In this document: positions 48,283-56,347 of the stretch, piece by piece
Position numbering within the stretch: the stretch's first letter is position 1
Layout: every line of letters starts with the position of its first letter
NCBI GenBank assembly: GCA_964407695.1
Contig: CAYOWQ010000009.1
Location: 122,722 to 186,721, forward strand
DNA length: 64,000 nt
Origin: CAYOWQ01 sp964407695
GTDB taxonomy: Bacteria; Planctomycetota; Phycisphaerae; Phycisphaerales; SM1A02
Direction of reading: 5' to 3'
Made by a program: the position numbers and the translations under genes
The notes under the pieces: model-generated
What the model was told of the DNA's origin: nothing
Seen by the model: the letters and a program-made list of their open reading frames with translations, nothing else
The model's database searches: none

Positions 48283-49484
48283 GCGGCCATCCTTTCGAGT
48301 GTGTTCGCGTTGATCTCTCGCACTTCCGGAACGACCACGATGAACCGGCCGCCTCGCTGCAGGTAAAGGCGATTGCGCTGGGCAACCTCTCTGGCGAGAT
48401 TCCATGCGAAGAGAAGACACGCTGGCGGATGTTCGTCGAGCAGTCGACTCGGCGACACGATTCTCTGGCCCGTCCCGGGAATGAAGCGTCCTTGCTTGTG
48501 CGGGCTGACATCGGCGACCCATGGAATCTGGTTGACACCAAGGCCGAAGACATTGAGCATTACGACCGCCTTCGCGGCAGCGCCATAGCCGCCCACGGAT
48601 CGGTACGACTCCAGCACGTCAAGTATCTCAAGACGGAGAGCCTCGACTCGTTGGCGGAATCGTTCATATCGCGAAACAGCACCAAGACCGAGAGATGTCT
48701 CCTGTTCAATCCATCGTGACGCCGCTACGGACGAGGGGCCTCTCGCGATCTGGACGTGGAGGGAGCCACCATGCACGTCCTCAAGGTGAACCGCTCGGAT
48801 TCCAAGTGCATACTGCGAACACAGTCGCTCGATCGACTTCACCGACCATGCGAACTGATGCTCGTGATAGATCGTGTCAAAGGCGCCAAGCTCCAGCATG
48901 CGACCAAGCCAGGGCACTTCGATGTGTGCGATCCCGCCTGGCGCGAGCAGTTCCTGAATACCGCTGATGATCTCACCTGGATCAGGAACATGAGCCAGCA
49001 CGTTGTTCGCGAAGATGACGTCGGCCTGCCCATGCTCAGCCCGGATGGATCGTGCGACGTCGCGAGCAAAGTAGTCGCAGATCGTGGGAATGCCATTGGC
49101 GACCGCGGAGGCCACAACATTTCGGGCGGGGTCCACTCCAAGCACGCGGGCACCGCGGTCTCTGGCCGGGCCCAGGAGATAGCCGTCGTTGGAGGCGACT
49201 TCGATGACAAACTGACCCGGCACTACATACCGATCGACAAGCATCCGGGCGTGCGCGACCATGGTCTGCGATTGCGATGAGAAATAGCAGTATTCCTCGA
49301 ACATCTCGTCTGACGGCGGTGATTCCGTCAACTGTCCAAGCATGCATTGCGGGCAGACCAGCATGTGCAGCGGATGCCGCACGCAGGCCTGATCGGGTGA
49401 GTCCGGCAAGTTGTTCACGAGCGGCAGATCGCCCAGGTCGATACCTTCGATCAGGTTCGAATCGCCGCAGATCCGGCAATTCAT
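48279..49484 (-). CDS. Zinc-containing sugar C-methyltransferase
   Basis: 401-aa SAM-dependent C-methyltransferase of the kind that methylates C-3 of NDP-4-keto-6-deoxyhexoses (TylC3/EvaC class). The N-terminal zinc site has Cys3, Cys6, Cys44 and Cys47 (MNCRICGDSN, MLVCPQCMLG). The SAM domain begins with FVIEVASNDGYLLGPARDRG and continues to HVPDPGEIISGIQELLAPGG. The C-terminal domain holds GGYGAAAKAVVMLNVFG, also typical. It overlaps rfbG upstream and the epimerase gene downstream by four bases each. The ATG at 49484 opens the zinc motif; earlier in-frame codons lie in rfbG. Confidence 0.87.
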   Translation of the reverse strand: MNCRICGDSNLIEGIDLGDLPLVNNLPDSPDQACVRHPLHMLVCPQCMLGQLTESPPSDEMFEEYCYFSSQSQTMVAHARMLVDRYVVPGQFVIEVASNDGYLLGPARDRGARVLGVDPARNVVASAVANGIPTICDYFARDVARSIRAEHGQADVIFANNVLAHVPDPGEIISGIQELLAPGGIAHIEVPWLGRMLELGAFDTIYHEHQFAWSVKSIERLCSQYALGIRAVHLEDVHGGSLHVQIARGPSSVAASRWIEQETSLGLGAVSRYERFRQRVEALRLEILDVLESYRSVGGYGAAAKAVVMLNVFGLGVNQIPWVADVSPHKQGRFIPGTGQRIVSPSRLLDEHPPACLLFAWNLAREVAQRNRLYLQRGGRFIVVVPEVREINANTLERMAA

Positions 49485-50539
49485 GCCGACGCCCTCAACG
49501 GAGCCATGGGCCCTCGTTCCAGGGATGTCTTGCACTGACTGCGCGCACGGTCGCGAGTGGCAAAGAAGGTGCGATACCACCGAATCGTCTCATGGAGAGC
49601 GCTCTCTAGTGCGTGTTTCGGAGCCCATCCCAGCGTGTCGCGGGCCCGCGTCCACGAGAGTCGCTGTACCTGGATCTCGCCCCGTGCCGAGTCCATGATC
49701 TCCGGAAGCAGGCCATCACATCCCATCGCCATCGAGATGCGCTTCACCACTTCAAGAACCGTCAGCGATTCGCCGCTGGTGAAATTGAAGGCGCGCTGCG
49801 GATCATCTTCCCGTCGCGGCCGATCAAGCCATTCCGCCATATCGAGATACCCCTGGACGGCATCTTCGACGTACAGGTACTCACGAATCATTCTGCCATT
49901 GGACCGGATCTTCGGTCGCTCACCGTTCAGGAGTGAACGAATTGTTCCAGGAATCAGGCGGCTGAAGTTGAGGTCTCCGGGGCCATACAGATTCCCGCAT
50001 CGGGCGATGGCCACCGGGAGTCCATATGTCTGCGAATAACACTGGGCGATCAAATCGGCACAGGACTTGGAGACGTCGTATGGGTTCCTCGCAGCCAATG
50101 GCATCGTCTCGACATATGGAAGCTCATCGCTGTCGCCATAGGCTTTGTCGCTCGAAGCCACAAGAATTCTCTTGACACTCTGTCCATAGAGCCGGCAAGC
50201 CTCCAGCACATTCCAGGTGCCTTGGATGTTGCTTTCAAACGTGCCGATCGGGTTCCGCCTGCCGACACCCACAATCGCCTGGGCACCGAGATGAATAACC
50301 GTGTCTACCTCGCGCTCGGAAATAGCTGTTCGCACATGTTCGAAGCTCTCAAGGCTGCCTTGTGCGACGGCAACCTGATCGGACTCGCCGGAGAGCCAGA
50401 GAGGCGATTGTGGATCGGGATCGCGGTTGAAACACACCACCCACGCACCCTCGCTATGAAGCCGTCGAATCAGATGGCTTCCCAACAGGCCTGAGCCCCC
50501 GGTCACCAACACACGTCGATCATTCCACGAACTCGGCAT
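49481..50539 (-). CDS. rfbG: CDP-glucose 4,6-dehydratase
   Basis: Extended short-chain dehydrogenase/reductase, 352 aa, forming CDP-4-keto-6-deoxyglucose. Rossmann loop TGGSGLLGSHLIRRL (residues 13-27), substrate-side segment ILVASSDKAYGDSDELPY, and the catalytic YxxxK as Tyr154 and Lys158 in NPYDVSKSCAD. The SSDKAYG signature and the adjacent rfbF gene separate it from dTDP- and GDP-type dehydratases. It starts three bases after rfbF. Confidence 0.92.
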   Translation of the reverse strand: MPSSWNDRRVLVTGGSGLLGSHLIRRLHSEGAWVVCFNRDPDPQSPLWLSGESDQVAVAQGSLESFEHVRTAISEREVDTVIHLGAQAIVGVGRRNPIGTFESNIQGTWNVLEACRLYGQSVKRILVASSDKAYGDSDELPYVETMPLAARNPYDVSKSCADLIAQCYSQTYGLPVAIARCGNLYGPGDLNFSRLIPGTIRSLLNGERPKIRSNGRMIREYLYVEDAVQGYLDMAEWLDRPRREDDPQRAFNFTSGESLTVLEVVKRISMAMGCDGLLPEIMDSARGEIQVQRLSWTRARDTLGWAPKHALESALHETIRWYRTFFATRDRARSQCKTSLERGPMAPLRASA

Positions 50540-50542
50540 GGT

Positions 50543-51331
50543 CTAGTCCTTCCAAACCTTCCATGGAGGCGAGTCGGCCCACATGGCATTGAGATTTCGG
50601 ACATCCCTCAAGGTGTCCATCGGCTGCCAGAACCCCTCATGGCGAAACGCCATGAGTTGGCCTTCGGCCGCGAGCCGAGGCAGCACCTCGGTTTCAAACA
50701 TCGTCGAATCTCCCGCAATCCAATCGAGAACGGTTGGCTCAAGCACGAAGAACCCCGCGTTAATCCACTCGTGCGAGTGGTCCGGCTTCTCGGCAAACGC
50801 CACCACTCGGTCGCCGTCCATCCGGGCCAGACCGAATCGGGACGGAGGGTGAACGGTCGTCATGGTGGCGAGGCGGCCATGTGATTCGTGAAAGCGCAAA
50901 AGTTGCGCGATATCGACGTCGGCCACTCCATCGCCGTAGGTCATCATGAACCTGCCGGACCTGACGAGCGGTCCCAACCGCTTCACGCGCCCGCCGGTCA
51001 GGGTCCGGTCGCCGGTGTCAATCAAGCTGACTCGCCATGGTTCGACATGACGGACGATCCGATCGACAGTGTCGCGATGAAAATCGATGACGAGATCGGA
51101 TTCTCGATCTCGGTACTCGAGAAAGAACCTCTTGATAGCACTGGACTTATATCCGCAAGCAATGACGAAATCGCGGAACCCGAAGTGGCCGTAGATCTTG
51201 AGAATATGCCAAAGAATCGGCCATCCGCCGATTTCCACCATTGGTTTGGGGATCTCGTCCGTGCGCTCGGCTAGGCGGGTGCCGAATCCCCCAGCGAGGA
51301 TGACGACCGGTATGGATGGTTGAGAGGACAT
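50543..51331 (-). CDS. rfbF: Glucose-1-phosphate cytidylyltransferase
   Basis: Makes CDP-glucose from glucose 1-phosphate and CTP, 262 aa. Nucleotide-binding signature VVILAGGFGTRLAERTDEIP, then KPMVEIGGWPILWHIL, and the family-specific WRVSLIDTGDRTLTGGRVKR and FMMTYGDGVADVD. It heads the seven-gene glycan operon. Only 75 bases separate it from the divergent HldE-like gene, so the promoters for both directions must lie in this short gap; I see no clear promoter hexamers there. Confidence 0.95.
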   Translation of the reverse strand: MSSQPSIPVVILAGGFGTRLAERTDEIPKPMVEIGGWPILWHILKIYGHFGFRDFVIACGYKSSAIKRFFLEYRDRESDLVIDFHRDTVDRIVRHVEPWRVSLIDTGDRTLTGGRVKRLGPLVRSGRFMMTYGDGVADVDIAQLLRFHESHGRLATMTTVHPPSRFGLARMDGDRVVAFAEKPDHSHEWINAGFFVLEPTVLDWIAGDSTMFETEVLPRLAAEGQLMAFRHEGFWQPMDTLRDVRNLNAMWADSPPWKVWKD

Positions 51332-51406
51332 TTGCAGGTCTGAGAGGGCCCCTCATCCATCGGCAAGTTTCGCCTGCAACGCAAACATTCGGATCGGGCT
51401 GTCTCC

Positions 51407-53023
51407 ATGGACGATCTTGGATCTGTGAAAATCCGTCCCAAGATTCTGTCGCTTGTCGAGGTTGCCGACGCCGTTCACGACGCCCAGCACCAAGGCGAAA
51501 CCGTTGTGATGTGCCATGGATGCTTCGACATTGTTCACCCCGGGCACATCAGGCACCTCCAGCACGCTCGATCGCTCGGCGACCGACTCCTGGTCAGCAT
51601 CACCAATGATGCCGACCTTCGAAAAGGCGATGGCCGGCCGTTGATCCCGCAGGAGTTGCGTGCCGAGAACCTGGCCGCGTTCGACTTCGTTGATTGGGTG
51701 GTGGTGAGCCCAGCGCCGACCGCGACTGAAATTCTTGGGGCCATCCGCCCGGACATATTCGTCAAGGGTCGGGAATATGAACAAAGCGAGGATCCGCGGT
51801 TTCTCGCAGAGCGAGATGCCGTCGCCGCTTATGGCGGCCGCGTTGTCTTCAGCTCGGGCGACGTCGTGTTCAGCTCAACCGCGCTTATTGCAGCGCTTGA
51901 GGATCAGGTCAATCCGTTCCATGCAAGACTCAAGCAGCTCCTTGCGGATCATCCCCTCGGGGCTGGTGAGCTTGAATCGGTGGTCGCATCGATTCAGGGC
52001 AGACGAATCCTGGTCGTTGGGGAAACCATCATCGATACCTATGTGATGTGCGACCGGCCCGATGTGGCGGGCGAGGGGCCGATCATGACGTTACGGCCGC
52101 TGGAATACCGTCGTTTCGACGGCGGCGCTGCCATTGTGGCGCGGCATCTCGCAGCCCTGGGCGCCCGACCCGCCCTGGTCACCGCCATGCCCCGGAACAC
52201 TGATGCCGAGCGTCTCCGCCAACGGCTTTCGGGTGAAGGAGTCGACGTTCGTTGGATCGAGACGGATTGCCCGATTCTCGAGAAGCAGCGTCTTTTGGTT
52301 GGTTCCTCAAAGGTGATGAAGCTCGATCTGGGACGGTCATTCACCCTCGACCTCGATACGCACGAACAGCTGGTCGCCATGGCCGTAGAGGCCGCCAAAG
52401 GCGCTGACGCCGCGATCGTCGCCGATTTCGGACTTGGATTGTTTACGCCCGGGTCGATGCCAAGGCTCTGTCGTGCATTGCGACCTGAGGTCAACGTGCT
52501 GGCTGGTGATGTCAGCGGGAAACGGTCGAACCTGCTTCACATGGAGTCGATGGATCTGGTGTGTCCGAGCGAGTCCGAGCTCCGCGAGGCGATGAGAGAG
52601 TTTGATGACGGCCTTGCATCCGTGGCGTGGCACGCACTGGATCGCATGAGCGCGCGGGCCGCAATGGTCACGCTCGGTGCTGATGGAATGATCGCATTTG
52701 ATCGCCAGCCACGGCCCAACGGTTCCATCGATTGGCGGTCACGACTCTCCGGCGAGCATGTTCCGAGCCTGGCACCAATCGCGGTGGATCCGCTGGGCTG
52801 CGGCGACTCGCTGCTCGCCACGGCCACCGCCGCCCTTTCCACAGGGGCCACGTTCGTGCAGGCTGCAGTTCTTGGTAGCCTCGCGGCGGCAGCCCAGGCG
52901 CAACGACTTGGCAATGCGGTGATTGGGGCCGCGGACCTTCGCCGGGGAATACATCGCCTGCAGAATGCTCAATTGACGTGGACCGGTGGGGGGGACGCGC
53001 CGCCGGCGATCGCCGCGATGTAG
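51407..53023 (+). CDS. HldE-like bifunctional protein with reversed order: nucleotidyltransferase then PfkB sugar kinase
   Basis: 538 aa. Residues about 12-160 form a cytidylyltransferase-type domain like the C-terminal half of HldE (CHGCFDIVHPGHIRHLQHAR, with the HxGH motif at 44-47, then FVKGREYEQSEDP). Residues about 205-525 form a ribokinase/PfkB domain like the N-terminal half of HldE (RRILVVGETIIDTYV, GGAAIVARHLAALGA, and DPLGCGDSLLA with catalytic Asp467). In E. coli HldE the kinase comes first. Function is inferred: phosphorylation of a heptose or similar sugar and activation with ATP or CTP. No gmhA, gmhB or hldD is in the window. It is divergent from rfbF. Confidence 0.85.
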   Translation: MDDLGSVKIRPKILSLVEVADAVHDAQHQGETVVMCHGCFDIVHPGHIRHLQHARSLGDRLLVSITNDADLRKGDGRPLIPQELRAENLAAFDFVDWVVVSPAPTATEILGAIRPDIFVKGREYEQSEDPRFLAERDAVAAYGGRVVFSSGDVVFSSTALIAALEDQVNPFHARLKQLLADHPLGAGELESVVASIQGRRILVVGETIIDTYVMCDRPDVAGEGPIMTLRPLEYRRFDGGAAIVARHLAALGARPALVTAMPRNTDAERLRQRLSGEGVDVRWIETDCPILEKQRLLVGSSKVMKLDLGRSFTLDLDTHEQLVAMAVEAAKGADAAIVADFGLGLFTPGSMPRLCRALRPEVNVLAGDVSGKRSNLLHMESMDLVCPSESELREAMREFDDGLASVAWHALDRMSARAAMVTLGADGMIAFDRQPRPNGSIDWRSRLSGEHVPSLAPIAVDPLGCGDSLLATATAALSTGATFVQAAVLGSLAAAAQAQRLGNAVIGAADLRRGIHRLQNAQLTWTGGGDAPPAIAAM

Positions 53024-53028
53024 ACCCC

Positions 53029-54120
53029 ATGACCCTGGTGAGCTTCATCATTCCAACGCGAAACCGGCCGGAGGTTCTCGCGCCCACCCTGAATGCCATC
53101 GGGTCTCTCGATGTTGAGCAGATCAATGGTCGAACGGCCGAGGTCATCGTGGTTGACAACGCGTCGACGCCGGTTCCCTCCGTACCCACAGCGCTTCACA
53201 ACGATGTGCCAGTGCGTTTCATCAGCTTGCTGGATAATCTGGCTGCGGCATCGCGAAATGTGGCTGCAGAAAGAGCCTGCGGCGAATGGCTCGTCATGCT
53301 CGACGACGATTCATTTCCGCTCGATGCGGACTTCATGGAGGTGCTGCGGCGGCAGGCGCCGGATGTCGGTGCCGTCGGGGCGGAGATCCTGCTGCCGGAC
53401 AACTCGCATGAGGCTGGAGGACTGCCGGAGGTGCTGATCGGGTGTGGAATGGCGTGTCGCCGCGAGGTCTTCAGTCGACTTGGTGGATATGACCGGTCAT
53501 TTCACTACTACGTTGAGGAGTATGACCTGAGCGCCAGGCTTATCGCGGCCGGCTATCGAATCGTTCACAACTTTGGATTCCGTGTGCGGCATCAGAAGGT
53601 GGCGGGGGGGCGAAACATGGATGTGATTCTCCGCAACCTTGTTCGAAACAACTGCTGGACAACGTTGCGATATGCGCCAGACGGCGAACGGAGTCGCGAG
53701 ATTCTGAACACGATTCGTCGGTATGGACGAATCGCGGTGAAGGAACGTGCACTGGCGGGTTGGTTGGCTGGAACGGCCCAGTTCGCGGCCACCGCATTCG
53801 GCCAGCCTCGAAGAACTCTCGCTCGCGCTCTCTACGATCGCTGGAGCGGACTCTTGACGGCGCGACGATTCGCAAGGGCCTTCCCGCCGGAGCGAATGAC
53901 CATCGTGTCGCCCGGAAAGGGCGAGCCGCTGATTCGGGCAGCTCTTCTCGAGGCGGGCCATCAACTCGTGGAGAAGCAGTTTGCTGAACGGTTGGTCATC
54001 GGTACGCTCTCGCCCGGTCCCATGATCGACGCGTGGATTCAAAGTAATGGCGCCGCGACGCCAGTTTGGCATCCCGATGGGCTGAACTTTTCGTCGGTCG
54101 CCCGATCTCGTGCCGCGTGA
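53029..54120 (+). CDS. Family 2 glycosyltransferase
   Basis: 363-aa GT-A fold enzyme that transfers a sugar from a nucleotide donor. The N-terminal strand is MTLVSFIIPTRNRPEVLAPT, the donor and metal site is VMLDDDSFPLDADFM (Asp92-94), and RLGGYDRSFHYYVEEYDLSA is the acceptor-side GGFDE-like loop. A C-terminal region of about 120 residues has no recognised motif. It starts five bases after the HldE-like gene, so the two are cotranscribed, and it probably adds the activated sugar to a surface glycan. I used the ATG at 53029; an earlier in-frame codon lies inside the preceding gene. Confidence 0.88.
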   Translation: MTLVSFIIPTRNRPEVLAPTLNAIGSLDVEQINGRTAEVIVVDNASTPVPSVPTALHNDVPVRFISLLDNLAAASRNVAAERACGEWLVMLDDDSFPLDADFMEVLRRQAPDVGAVGAEILLPDNSHEAGGLPEVLIGCGMACRREVFSRLGGYDRSFHYYVEEYDLSARLIAAGYRIVHNFGFRVRHQKVAGGRNMDVILRNLVRNNCWTTLRYAPDGERSREILNTIRRYGRIAVKERALAGWLAGTAQFAATAFGQPRRTLARALYDRWSGLLTARRFARAFPPERMTIVSPGKGEPLIRAALLEAGHQLVEKQFAERLVIGTLSPGPMIDAWIQSNGAATPVWHPDGLNFSSVARSRAA

Positions 54121-54137
54121 ACACGTATTGTTGTGCC

Positions 54138-54740
54138 ATGAGCCTCAAGTCTCCCGGTGAAGAGATCGCCCAACTGGCAGCGAGGTTTCTCGTCCAGAAT
54201 CGGGCTGCCGGTTATGGGGAAGCCCTCAAGTTGGCGGTTCAGTCGATGAAGGACCGACCTTCCTCGCTGCCGTCCCGATCGATGATTCGACGGCATGTTC
54301 AGGCCATGCGCCTTTCGGAACTTGGAACGCATGGCGTCCGGCAGCGAAACCTGCATTTCCTCTCCACCGCGGAGGAGATCATGACACTGCTTGACGAGCA
54401 GTTCTCACCCAACGACATCCTTATTGCCGGCCGAGCGGCCAGAGGGCGATTTGACGAGCCGCCCTGCGTTCATCTCCGGATCTATTCACGAAGCGGAATT
54501 GGGGAGATCGCGGCCATTCTGGTGGATGCCGGATTCGAAGAACCGAGGTTCGAAACCGCAGCCACCCGACACGGACGGGCGGATCGAATTCGATTTCAGG
54601 ATGCCGGGTGCGAATTTGTCCTGACGCGATGCCCGCCGGAATGGCATTCAACATGCCACCTGGACCTGCATACCGGTAAGCAGATCTCAATCGCGACCAT
54701 CGATTCCCTGCGCCGACTTCTTAGCCAAGACCGCCCTTGA
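54138..54740 (+). CDS. Uncharacterised protein
   Basis: 200-aa protein without a signal peptide. Residues 1-75 are helical (GEEIAQLAARFLVQNRAAGY). The rest is alpha/beta (NDILIAGRAARGRFDEPPCV, HLRIYSRSGIGEIAAILVDA) and could be a small nucleotidyltransferase-like fold, but no catalytic motif is clear, so I leave it unassigned. It starts 17 bases after the glycosyltransferase gene. TATTGT lies six bases upstream of the ATG. Its 3' end overlaps the convergent S1 gene by 20 bases. Confidence 0.72.
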   Translation: MSLKSPGEEIAQLAARFLVQNRAAGYGEALKLAVQSMKDRPSSLPSRSMIRRHVQAMRLSELGTHGVRQRNLHFLSTAEEIMTLLDEQFSPNDILIAGRAARGRFDEPPCVHLRIYSRSGIGEIAAILVDAGFEEPRFETAATRHGRADRIRFQDAGCEFVLTRCPPEWHSTCHLDLHTGKQISIATIDSLRRLLSQDRP

Positions 54741-56067
54741 GCTTCGATCCGCCGCCGAACCTGGCCTTGAGCTTGCGGAGTTCCGGATCCTCCTCACGCA
54801 TGAATTCCTTCTCCACACGGTGGCCTCGGTCTCCACGTCCGTCGCTGCGGCCCGGTTTGGGTTGCGGAGCCGGCCGATCAATGGTCGCTTTGATCGACAG
54901 TGCGATTCGCCGTTGATCCAGATCAACTGACAGAATCTTGGCGGTCACAACCTGGTCCTTCTTGAGAACCTTGTCAACGGTCGCAATTCGATCGTGGCTG
55001 ATCTCGGAGATATGCACCATGCCCTCAAGGCCAGGGCGCAACTCGACGAACGCTCCAAAAGGCATGAGCCGGGTCACCCTGCCCGTGATGGTTTCGCCGG
55101 CCGTCAACTCGTTGAACGCGGTCACGGCCGGATCGGCCATGCATTGCTTCATGCCGAGCGAGATCTTCGGTGGATTGAGCGAGCGATCGATTCGAAGGAT
55201 CTTCACCTCAACCTGCTGTCCCTCGGAGAGAACATCCTTCGGATGCTTGACTCGATCATAGGAGATGTCGGAAACGTGAATCAGGCCGTCGACTCCGCCG
55301 ATGTCCGCGAATGCGCCATAGGGCTGTAATGTCTGAATCGTCGCCGTTCGCTGCTGGCCAACTTCCAGGACGGCCAGGATCTCTTCCCGTTGCCGGACTC
55401 GGTCCTCTTCGAGCACTGATTTTCGGCTGAGGACGATGCGGTCCTTGTCCCGATTCAGCTCCATGATCCGACAAGGGAACTTCTGTCCGATGAAGACGGA
55501 GATGTCCGCCACGTGACGAACGTCGACCTGACCTGCGGGCATGAACGCCTTGTGATGGGCGATCTCCATTTCGAGGCCGCCCTTGTTCATGCCGATGCAG
55601 CGAGCTTCGACAATCTGGCCCACATCCAGGGCGTCCCAATTGGCCTTCTGAACCGCTCCCTCTCTGGAGAGCACGTAGAGGCGATCGAACGCGTCATATC
55701 GATCAACGACGAATTCGAGCTTGGCTCCCAGTGCCGGTGCTTCGTTTCCAAACTGCACCAGTGGGCATACGCCTTGAGACTTCGGGCCGAATTCCACGAA
55801 GACATCGTCGCCATGGATTCGCATGACGGTTCCCATGCGCTTGACCCGTTCAGCCTTCGGCGCTTGGCGGCCGCGGGCGCCGGGCCGCGAAGAGGCCATC
55901 GGCCTGGAGGGTCTCTTCGCCGACGGCGGATTCACCGGAGCCGAAGTCTCCATGATTTCGTCAAGGCTCATGTCTCCAAGGGCCTCGGAGATTTCCGCCT
56001 CGAGCCTTTCGTCGAGCGAGGTGCGGGCATCAGAGGCTGAGGATGGCGTTGAATCTTGGGTCGACAT
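54721..56067 (-). CDS. Multi-domain S1 RNA-binding protein (ribosomal protein S1-like)
   Basis: 448 aa with four S1 OB-fold domains at about residues 75-135 (degenerate), 148-215, 233-305 and 320-393. The last two have the strong consensus (YGAFADIGGVDGLIHVSDIS and FGAFVELRPGLEGMVHISEI). The N-terminus is acidic and then basic Pro/Arg-rich (KRPSRPMASSRPGARGRQAP), and the C-terminus is Gly/Lys-rich. E. coli S1 has six domains; planctomycetes often have shorter paralogues, so this may be a dedicated translation or RNA-decay factor rather than the main S1. It converges with the unknown gene at 54138 and is divergent from the pilM-like gene. Confidence 0.86.
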   Translation of the reverse strand: MSTQDSTPSSASDARTSLDERLEAEISEALGDMSLDEIMETSAPVNPPSAKRPSRPMASSRPGARGRQAPKAERVKRMGTVMRIHGDDVFVEFGPKSQGVCPLVQFGNEAPALGAKLEFVVDRYDAFDRLYVLSREGAVQKANWDALDVGQIVEARCIGMNKGGLEMEIAHHKAFMPAGQVDVRHVADISVFIGQKFPCRIMELNRDKDRIVLSRKSVLEEDRVRQREEILAVLEVGQQRTATIQTLQPYGAFADIGGVDGLIHVSDISYDRVKHPKDVLSEGQQVEVKILRIDRSLNPPKISLGMKQCMADPAVTAFNELTAGETITGRVTRLMPFGAFVELRPGLEGMVHISEISHDRIATVDKVLKKDQVVTAKILSVDLDQRRIALSIKATIDRPAPQPKPGRSDGRGDRGHRVEKEFMREEDPELRKLKARFGGGSKLKGGLG

Positions 56068-56347
56068 GGCAGACAGGTAGTTGGGTGGCCGGGTGACGGA
56101 GCGAGAGTTGAGGGGGGACCAAAGGGTACTGTAGCAAACACCCAGACGAAATTGGGTTTGGCACGGTGGAATCTCTCATTCGGTGTCATCGGAAGTCCGG
56201 AACCTGGCCGGTGCCTTCCTGCGTATAAGGGATATCGCGGCGCGTCGGGGAAAACGCTGCAAGTCGGGTATCATCGGCCTTCAGGGCTGTTATTCTCGGC
56301 GATATGACCGACGGTCAATCCAGTATTTCGAACGGAGTGCTCACCGC

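Noticed and set aside
56183..56347. Longer N-terminus for the PilM-like protein
   Set aside because: The upstream in-frame stretch is Arg/Ser-rich without similarity, while the ATG at 56348 has a GGAG and begins the PilM fold.
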